A stretch of DNA of 64,000 nucleotides, from assembly GCF_017315705.1 (NCBI RefSeq), contig NZ_JAFLRF010000014.1, positions 62,001 to 126,000 of the forward strand, written 5' to 3'. The translations under genes were made by a program, and so were the position numbers. Source of the stretch: Trinickia mobilis (GTDB lineage: Bacteria; Pseudomonadota; Gammaproteobacteria; Burkholderiales; Burkholderiaceae). A model generated the notes under the pieces. It did not search any database. It was given only the letters and a program-made list of their open reading frames with translations, and was not told where the DNA came from. This document shows positions 58,494-64,000 of this stretch, one piece after another. The stretch's first letter is position 1; every line of letters starts with the position of its first letter.

Positions 58494-59696
58494 TCAGTTG
58501 TACGAGAGGCCCATGGCCTCGCGCACTTCGCGCATCGTCTCCGTCGCGAACTTGCGGGCCTTGTCGCAGCCGTCGGCGACGATCGCACGCAAGAGCGACG
58601 GGTCGTCCATGTACTTCTGCGCGCGCTCGAGCATCGGCTGCTGCTCGCGCAGAATGCCCTCGATCACCGGCTGCTTGCATTCGAGGCAACCGATGCCGGC
58701 CGAGCGGCAACCCTTTTGCACCCACTGGTGCGTCGCTTCGTCGGTATAGACCTGATGCAACTGCCACACCGGGCATTTGTCCGGATCGCCCGGATCGCTG
58801 CGACGCACGCGCGCCGGGTCGGTCGGCATCGTGCGAACCTTCTTCGCGATCGTTTCCGCGTCCTCGCGCAGCCCGATCGTGTTGCCGTAAGACTTCGACA
58901 TCTTCTGACCGTCGAGGCCCGGCATGCGCGACGCTTCGGTCAAGAGCACCTGCGGCTCGACGAGGATGATCTTGCGAGCGCCTTCGAGGTAGCCGAACAG
59001 ACGCTCGCGGTCGCTCATCGACAGGCTCTGCGACTCCTGCAGCATCGCCCTCGCCTGCTCGAGCGCTTCGTCGTCGCCTTCCTGCTGATAGGCGACGCGC
59101 AGCTCGTGGTAGAGCTTCGCACGCTTGCCGCCGAGCTTCTTCGCGGCTTCGAGCGCCTTCTCCTCGAAGCCCGGCTCGCGGCCGTACAGATAGTTGAAGC
59201 GGCGCGCGATTTCGCGCGTCATCTCCACGTGCGGCACCTGGTCCTCGCCGACCGGCACGAGCGACGCGCGGTACAGCAGGATGTCGGCGGCCATCAGCAC
59301 CGGGTAGCCGAGAAAGCCATAGGTCGACAGATCCTTGTCCTTGAGCTTCTCGATCTGCTCCTTGTAGGTCGGCACACGTTCGAGCCAGCCGAGCGGCGCG
59401 CTCATCCCGAGCAGCAGCGACAGCTCGGCATGCTCCTGCACCTTGCTCTGGATGAAGAGCGTGGCCTGCGAAGGATCGATGCCCGAAGCGAGCCAGTCGA
59501 TCAAGACTTCCCAGACGTTCTTCTCGATGACTTCGGGCGTTTCGTAGTGGGTCGTCAGCGCGTGCCAGTCGACCACGCAGAAAAAGCACGGATATTCGGA
59601 TTGCAGCCGAACCCAGTTTTTCAGCACGCCGTGATAGTGGCCGAGGTGCAGCGACCCGGTGGGCCGCATGCCGGAGAAAATACGGTCTGGGAACAT
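58494..59696 (-). CDS. trpS: Tryptophanyl-tRNA synthetase
   Basis: A 400-residue class I synthetase. HLGH near 17-20 (PTGSLHLGHYHG) and KMSKSYGN near 240-247. It is longer than the ~330-residue enzyme of E. coli; the extra C-terminal part has CPVW and CLEC cysteines, as in the long betaproteobacterial form. It starts 4 nt before the upstream M50 gene's stop region, so it is tightly coupled. Confidence 0.95.
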   Translation of the reverse strand: MFPDRIFSGMRPTGSLHLGHYHGVLKNWVRLQSEYPCFFCVVDWHALTTHYETPEVIEKNVWEVLIDWLASGIDPSQATLFIQSKVQEHAELSLLLGMSAPLGWLERVPTYKEQIEKLKDKDLSTYGFLGYPVLMAADILLYRASLVPVGEDQVPHVEMTREIARRFNYLYGREPGFEEKALEAAKKLGGKRAKLYHELRVAYQQEGDDEALEQARAMLQESQSLSMSDRERLFGYLEGARKIILVEPQVLLTEASRMPGLDGQKMSKSYGNTIGLREDAETIAKKVRTMPTDPARVRRSDPGDPDKCPVWQLHQVYTDEATHQWVQKGCRSAGIGCLECKQPVIEGILREQQPMLERAQKYMDDPSLLRAIVADGCDKARKFATETMREVREAMGLSYN

Positions 59697-59700
59697 GGTT

Positions 59701-60366
59701 TTAGTTAAGGAGCGAAACGAATGGAGTCAGGATGGCGCGCACGGCATCGTAACCGAGACCGACGAGCGGGCTCAGCCAGAACTTCGTCAGGACGCCCGTC
59801 ATGACGAGCGCCATCACGATGAAAAAACCATACGGTTCGAGACGCGCGAGCGCGATCGCCAGACGCGGCGGCAACAGCGCGACCAGCACCCGGCCGCCGT
59901 CGAGCGGCGGCAGCGGAAAGAGGTTCAGAAAGCCGAGCACCAGGTTCACGCCGATGCCCGCCTGCGCCATGCGCGTGAAAAAAGGCTCATCGATCGACAA
60001 GAGCGCCAGCGCAACGCCGATCACGGCCCATAGGAACGCCTGCACGAAATTGCAGCCGGGGCCGGCGAGCGCGACCCAGAGGCTCCCCCAGCGCGGATTG
60101 CGCAGGTTGCGGAAGGCGACGGGCACCGGCTTCGCGTAACCGAACATCAGCGCGCCGCCGGTCGCGAAGTAAAGTATGAGCGGAATCGCGATCGTGCCGA
60201 GCGGGTCGATATGGCGCATCGGATTGAACGACACGCGCCCCATCATGTAGGCGGTGTTGTCGCCGAGGAGGCGCGCCGCATAGCCGTGCGCTGCCTCGTG
60301 CAGCGTGATGGCGAAGATCACGGGCAGCGCGTAGACCGCGATTGTCTGTATCAAAGAAGAATCCAT
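59701..60366 (-). CDS. Site-2 protease family (M50) membrane protein
   Basis: A 221-residue membrane metalloprotease with HEAAH at 23-27 (zinc and general base) in the first hydrophobic segment and PLPPLDGGRVL near 160 as third zinc ligand region. About five membrane segments. It lacks a PDZ domain, so it is not RseP. It lies 4 nt upstream of trpS, a pairing common in betaproteobacteria. Confidence 0.88.
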   Translation of the reverse strand: MDSSLIQTIAVYALPVIFAITLHEAAHGYAARLLGDNTAYMMGRVSFNPMRHIDPLGTIAIPLILYFATGGALMFGYAKPVPVAFRNLRNPRWGSLWVALAGPGCNFVQAFLWAVIGVALALLSIDEPFFTRMAQAGIGVNLVLGFLNLFPLPPLDGGRVLVALLPPRLAIALARLEPYGFFIVMALVMTGVLTKFWLSPLVGLGYDAVRAILTPFVSLLN

Positions 60367-60481
60367 AGCGCGTTATTGTATCAAGCGGGTGACAGGCGGC
60401 CGCCCGCTTTCGTCGATCTTCCGAAAGGATGGGCGCAACGCCCGTCCCAGTCATAGCGTGAGTACTCCGCACGCGCCTTCC

Positions 60482-61114
60482 TCACGCCGCCGCAAGCCCG
60501 AACGGCTCGAGCCGGCCGCGTCCGGCGCGCACGAGCACGGGCTCGTCGCCCGTCAGGTCGATCACCGACGACGGCTCGCGCGGGCACGCCCCGCCGTCGA
60601 TCACGAGGTCGAGCTGCTTTTCGAGGCGCGAGCGGATTTCTTCGGGGTCGTTGAGCGGGTCGGTGTCCGGCGGGAGAATCAGCGTCGTTGCGATCAGCGG
60701 CTCGCCGAGCGCTTCGAGCAGCGCGAGCGTGATCGCGTGGTCGGGCACGCGCAAGCCGATCGTCCGGCGCTGCGGATGCGACAAGCGCCTCGGCACCTCT
60801 TTGGTCGCTTGCAGAATGAACACGTAAGGCCCGGGCGTGACCGATTTGATGAGCCGGAACTGGAGGTTGTCGACCATCGCGAAGTTCGCAAGCTCGGACA
60901 GGTCGCGCACGATGAGCGACAGGTGCTGCTTCTCATCGAGCCCGCGGATGCGGCGCAGGCGCGCGACCGCTTCCTTGTCGTCGAGCCGGCAGGCGAGCGC
61001 GTAGCTCGAATCGGTGGGCAGCGCGACCACGCCGCCTTCCTTGATGATCTGGACCGCCTGCGCTATCAGGCGCGGCTGCGGATTGTCGGGGTGAATCCGA
61101 AAGTATTGAGACAT
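60482..61114 (-). CDS. YrdC-domain protein (Sua5/YciO family)
   Basis: A 210-residue YrdC-domain protein. IIKEGGVVALPTDSSYALAC (about 24-43) and SLIVRDLSELA are the family signatures. YrdC/Sua5 proteins make threonylcarbamoyl-AMP for t6A; YciO-type members may differ. The N-terminus MSQYFRIHPDNPQ resembles YciO. ATG 61114 gives this N-terminus. It lies between a PHP gene and the M50 gene, as in other Burkholderia. Confidence 0.88.
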   Translation of the reverse strand: MSQYFRIHPDNPQPRLIAQAVQIIKEGGVVALPTDSSYALACRLDDKEAVARLRRIRGLDEKQHLSLIVRDLSELANFAMVDNLQFRLIKSVTPGPYVFILQATKEVPRRLSHPQRRTIGLRVPDHAITLALLEALGEPLIATTLILPPDTDPLNDPEEIRSRLEKQLDLVIDGGACPREPSSVIDLTGDEPVLVRAGRGRLEPFGLAAA

Positions 61115-61207
61115 GAGGAACGAGTCGGGATCGTGAGGCGGAAGGCGCGCTTCTCGCGCACCTTCCGGGCACACCGCCGCGCACGACGCGCGGCAGCCGG
61201 GCGAGCG

Positions 61208-62038
61208 CTACAGCCAGCGCTCCCAGACAGGCTTGAGATCGGACGGCAGCGGCGGCAAGCTGCCCAATTCGGTACGGCTTTCGCCCGGCGCATGAAAATC
61301 CGAGCCGCGCGACGCCTCGAAACCAAAGCGGCGCGCTACGTCCGCGTATTCGCGGTACTGATCCGGCGTGTGGCTGCCCGTCACGACCTCGATCGCCTTG
61401 CCGCCCAGGTCGATGAATTCGGCGAAGAACGCGTCGAATTCCACCGGCGTGTACTGATAGCGGCCGGGATGCGCGATGACGGCCTCGCCGCCCGCAGCCT
61501 TGATCCAGGCGAGCGCGTCGGACAGCCTGGCCCAGCGGTGCGGCACATAACCGGGCTTGCCATCGCCGAGAAAGCGGTCGAAGACGTCGGCCGTCGACGC
61601 AGCAAGGCCCTTCTCGACCAGAAACCGCGCGAAGTGCGTGCGCGAGATCAGATCGGGATTCGATACGTATCGCAGCGCGCCTTCATATGCGCCGGCGATG
61701 CCGAGTTCACCGAGCGCGTCGCCGATCGCCTTGGCGCGCGCGGCGCGGCCATGGCGCGTTGCATAAAGGCCGTCGACGAGCGTCGCGCACTCCGTATCGA
61801 CATTGAGCCCGACGATATGCACCGTGCGTGACGCCCAAGTGACCGAAATTTCGACGCCGCACAAGTAACGCATGCCGAGTTCTTGCGCGGTGCGGCGCGC
61901 TTCGGCCTGCCCGCCGACTTCGTCGTGATCGGTCAGCGCCCACAACGTGACGCCCCCGGCATGCGCGCGGCGAGCGACGTCCGCGGGCGCGAACAGACCG
62001 TCGGAAACGTTCGAATGGCAGTGCAGGTCGGCGTTCAT
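61208..62038 (-). CDS. PHP-domain nuclease/phosphatase (RNase AM / YciV-like)
   Basis: A 276-residue PHP-domain phosphoesterase. His6, His8 and Asp13 (DLHCHSNVSDG) and TDHDE at 36-40 bind metals; GSDFHA near the C-terminus completes the site. YciV (RNase AM) removes 5' nucleotides from RNA and hydrolyses 3',5'-bisphosphate nucleotides. It precedes yciO as in enterobacteria (yciV-yciO). Confidence 0.88.
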   Translation of the reverse strand: MNADLHCHSNVSDGLFAPADVARRAHAGGVTLWALTDHDEVGGQAEARRTAQELGMRYLCGVEISVTWASRTVHIVGLNVDTECATLVDGLYATRHGRAARAKAIGDALGELGIAGAYEGALRYVSNPDLISRTHFARFLVEKGLAASTADVFDRFLGDGKPGYVPHRWARLSDALAWIKAAGGEAVIAHPGRYQYTPVEFDAFFAEFIDLGGKAIEVVTGSHTPDQYREYADVARRFGFEASRGSDFHAPGESRTELGSLPPLPSDLKPVWERWL

Positions 62039-62133
62039 CGTCAGTTGATTTGGGTAGCCTCTTCATTCTACTGCAATGCGGCATGCGAACCAGGGGTCAA
62101 TTCGCTGCGCCGGCAGGCGGCGCGTCGGGCGAT

Positions 62134-63018
62134 TTACGCGCAGAAACCTTCGATCAACGCAGCGATCTGCTCGGGCCGATCGTGATGCACCATATGGCCG
62201 GCACCGACGATGACTTGCTCGCGCCAGTCGGGAAACGCGCGGAATCGCGCCTTGTATTCGTCAAGCGGGATGTCGCCGGCGAGCATCGCGAGCGTCGGCG
62301 AGCCCGCCGCCTCGACGTGCAGCACTTTCGCGCGGACGTTCGCCCAGACGGCCATCACCTCGTCGAGCCGGTACAGGAGCGGTCCGCGTTGCTTGTGCGC
62401 GGGGTCCGCGAGCAGCACGCAGCGGCCGTCGGCATCGGGCTTCGACCAGTGCTGCGCAAGAAAGCGCGCGCGTTCCGGCGCGAGGCGCGGATTGGTCTTG
62501 ATCAGGCGCGCCGCGACCTCTTCCACGGATGCGTAGCTGCGCAGCGTCGGCGGTTCGCGCAGCTCGTCGAGCCACGCGCCGAGCCGGCACGGCATCTGCG
62601 ACGCCTTGGCCGGCGCGAGACCGAATCCCTCCAGGTCCACCACCCGGCGCACCCGTTCCGGGCGCGCGCCGGCGTACAGGCACGCCACGTTCGCCCCCAT
62701 GCTGTGGCCGACGAGGTTGACCGGCCCGGCCGGCGCATAGTGGTCGAGCAACGCATCGAGATCGGCGAGGTAATCGTGAAACCAGTAGCTGCCGCCGCCA
62801 CGCTCGGCTGCCGGCCAGTCCGACAGGCCGAAACCGCGTGCATCCGGCGCGATCACCTGCCAGTCGCCGCCGAGCGCATCGACGACAAACTGGAACGACG
62901 CAGAAATATCCATCCAGCCATGCAGCATGAAGAGCGTGGGCGCGCCGGCGCTGCCCCAGCGGCGCACGTGCAGCCGGATGCCGCGCACGGTGACGAAGTC
63001 GGATTCTGAAGCGTTCAT
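62134..63018 (-). CDS. Alpha/beta hydrolase
   Basis: A 294-residue alpha/beta-hydrolase. Oxyanion LHGWMD at 32-37, nucleophile Ser106 in LVGHSMGAN, and C-terminal GAGHMVHHDRPE with the catalytic His. Esterase or epoxide-hydrolase-type activity is possible; the substrate is unknown. It lies 77 nt after the DUF455 gene. Confidence 0.87.
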   Translation of the reverse strand: MNASESDFVTVRGIRLHVRRWGSAGAPTLFMLHGWMDISASFQFVVDALGGDWQVIAPDARGFGLSDWPAAERGGGSYWFHDYLADLDALLDHYAPAGPVNLVGHSMGANVACLYAGARPERVRRVVDLEGFGLAPAKASQMPCRLGAWLDELREPPTLRSYASVEEVAARLIKTNPRLAPERARFLAQHWSKPDADGRCVLLADPAHKQRGPLLYRLDEVMAVWANVRAKVLHVEAAGSPTLAMLAGDIPLDEYKARFRAFPDWREQVIVGAGHMVHHDRPEQIAALIEGFCA

Positions 63019-63095
63019 GGCGCCGCTAAAAAAGAATGATCGTTCGATTGTATCGAGACAAGTGGATTTCGGCGCGGCGCGATGTGCCGATATTT

Positions 63096-63962
63096 TCAGT
63101 GCCGGCTGCGGGCGGACCGATGCGCTGTCCCAGTGTCGCGTTGCGCAAGCGCCGCCAGTTCGGCGTCGTCGAATCCCGCTTCGCGGCGCGCGTCGAAGTT
63201 AAACGGGCCGCGCAGCTTCGGCGCGCGATATTGCTCCGCCAAGCGGACATAGGTTTGATGCGGGTCGAGCGCGTCCCGCTCGCACAGATGGCGGAACCAG
63301 CGGTTGCCGATCAGCACGTGGCCGATCTCGTCGTGCAGGATCACGTCGAGAATCGCCGCCGACACCTCGTCGCCTGCCTGCACGAGCCGCGCGCGAATCG
63401 GCGGCGACGCGTCGAGACCGCGGGCCTCGAGCGTGCGCGGCACGAGCGCCATGCGCGCCAGCACGTCGCCGCGCGTGCGCTCGCACATATCCCACAGACC
63501 GTCGTGCGCCGGGAAATCGCCGTAGGCGTGGCCGAACTCCGCGAGCCGCGCGCAGAGAAGCGAAAAGTGATGCGCTTCTTCCGACGCGACTTTCAGCCAG
63601 TCGGCGTAGAACGTCTCCGGCATGCCGGCAAAGCGCCACACCGCATCGAGCGCGAGGTTGATCGCATTGAATTCGATATGGGCAAGCGCATGCAGCAGCA
63701 CCGCCCGGCCTTCCGCCGACTGCATGCTGCGCCTTTGCAGGAGACGCGGCTCGACGAGCAGCGGACGCTCGGGACGCCCCGGCAGTCCCGAAGGCTCGGC
63801 AATCACGGCCGACGGCAGACCAGCCGCCTCATGCGCAATGACGCGCGCATACAGTGCGCGCGCCGCTTCGGCTTTCGCCTTCGGATCGCGCTCCAGCAGT
63901 GCCGAAAGCGCCGCGCTGCGCGCGCAAGCGGCACCGGAAACGGAAGAAGCAACCAACGTCAT
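63096..63962 (-). CDS. DUF455 family ferritin-like protein
   Basis: A 288-residue DUF455 protein. It has helical segments with potential di-iron ligands: Glu97 (AHIEFNAINLAL), Glu128/129 with His131/132 (SEEAHHFSLL), and HDEIGHVLIGNRW. The family resembles ferritins, and an oxygenase role has been suggested; function here is unknown. First gene of the ten-gene minus-strand run. The start codon lies 38 nt inside the window edge. Confidence 0.85.
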   Translation of the reverse strand: MTLVASSVSGAACARSAALSALLERDPKAKAEAARALYARVIAHEAAGLPSAVIAEPSGLPGRPERPLLVEPRLLQRRSMQSAEGRAVLLHALAHIEFNAINLALDAVWRFAGMPETFYADWLKVASEEAHHFSLLCARLAEFGHAYGDFPAHDGLWDMCERTRGDVLARMALVPRTLEARGLDASPPIRARLVQAGDEVSAAILDVILHDEIGHVLIGNRWFRHLCERDALDPHQTYVRLAEQYRAPKLRGPFNFDARREAGFDDAELAALAQRDTGTAHRSARSRH

Positions 63963-64000
63963 GAATCGTGGAATGAAATAGAACGACTGGCGCGGCCCCG

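Overview
The window is about 64 kb of chromosomal DNA from a GC-rich betaproteobacterium. Gene content and order point to Burkholderiaceae, most likely Burkholderia sensu lato (Paraburkholderia, Trinickia, Caballeronia and relatives). The pointers are a cysS-alkA-accA-tilS-lysC-tRNA-Ser run, a LysR / haloacid dehalogenase / malate synthase cluster near isocitrate lyase, fabI divergent from a yejABEF-type operon, and dapA-bamC-MBL. This assignment rests on recognition of families, not on a database search. I see no rRNA, complete insertion sequence, prophage, CRISPR or integrase. The window is mostly core genome and most genes are intact.

Layout. 1-10.3 kb: the end of an ABC-F ATPase, an AMACR-like CoA-transferase-family protein, a small DUF2866-like protein, radA, alr, a first lplT, thiD, and the minus-strand unit tsaB-rimI-uracil DNA glycosylase-DUF1853 whose genes overlap. 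10.3-21.3 kb: acyl-CoA-binding protein, a DEAD-box helicase with a long leader, the two glyoxylate-shunt genes aceA and aceB (separated by uspA, a LysR gene and a HAD gene), an RraA-like protein, an AraC regulator and a GNAT. 21.5-23.8 kb: tRNA-Ala(GGC) and a tandem duplication of tRNA-Glu/tRNA-Asp, next to gltX. 24.1-34.0 kb: a Tat-type patatin lipoprotein, an NlpC/P60 hydrolase, yejFEBA, fabI, a small secreted protein and tRNA-Ser(GCT). 34.2-40.8 kb: lysC, tilS, accA, an AlkA-like glycosylase and cysS, all minus strand. 41-54.8 kb: a TPR protein, ppiA, ppiB, lpxH, cysE, trmJ, suhB, a second lplT, mutS, a secreted phosphoesterase-like protein, slyD, a RoxA-like ribosomal oxygenase and an Ala/Ser-rich lipoprotein. 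54.8-64 kb: ten minus-strand genes from a DUF455 protein through trpS and dapA to bamC and an MBL hydrolase.

Functional themes are translation and tRNA modification (gltX, cysS, trpS, tilS, tsaB, a YrdC-domain protein, trmJ, RoxA-like), the envelope (lpxH, fabI, accA, bamC, alr, two lplT, patatin), DNA repair (radA, mutS, UDG, AlkA-like), protein folding (three peptidyl-prolyl isomerases), Asp-family and Cys amino-acid synthesis (lysC, dapA, cysE), and C2 metabolism (aceA, aceB).

The most unusual material is non-coding. A ~45-bp palindromic repeat family occurs at four intergenic places. Its stem base pairs covary, and in two places one copy sits inside the loop of another. A 19-bp tandem array plus a G-run array lies inside the yej operon. 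Paired inverted repeats of IclR-operator type precede aceA, and gltX has a structured leader. I found no clear new multi-gene system.
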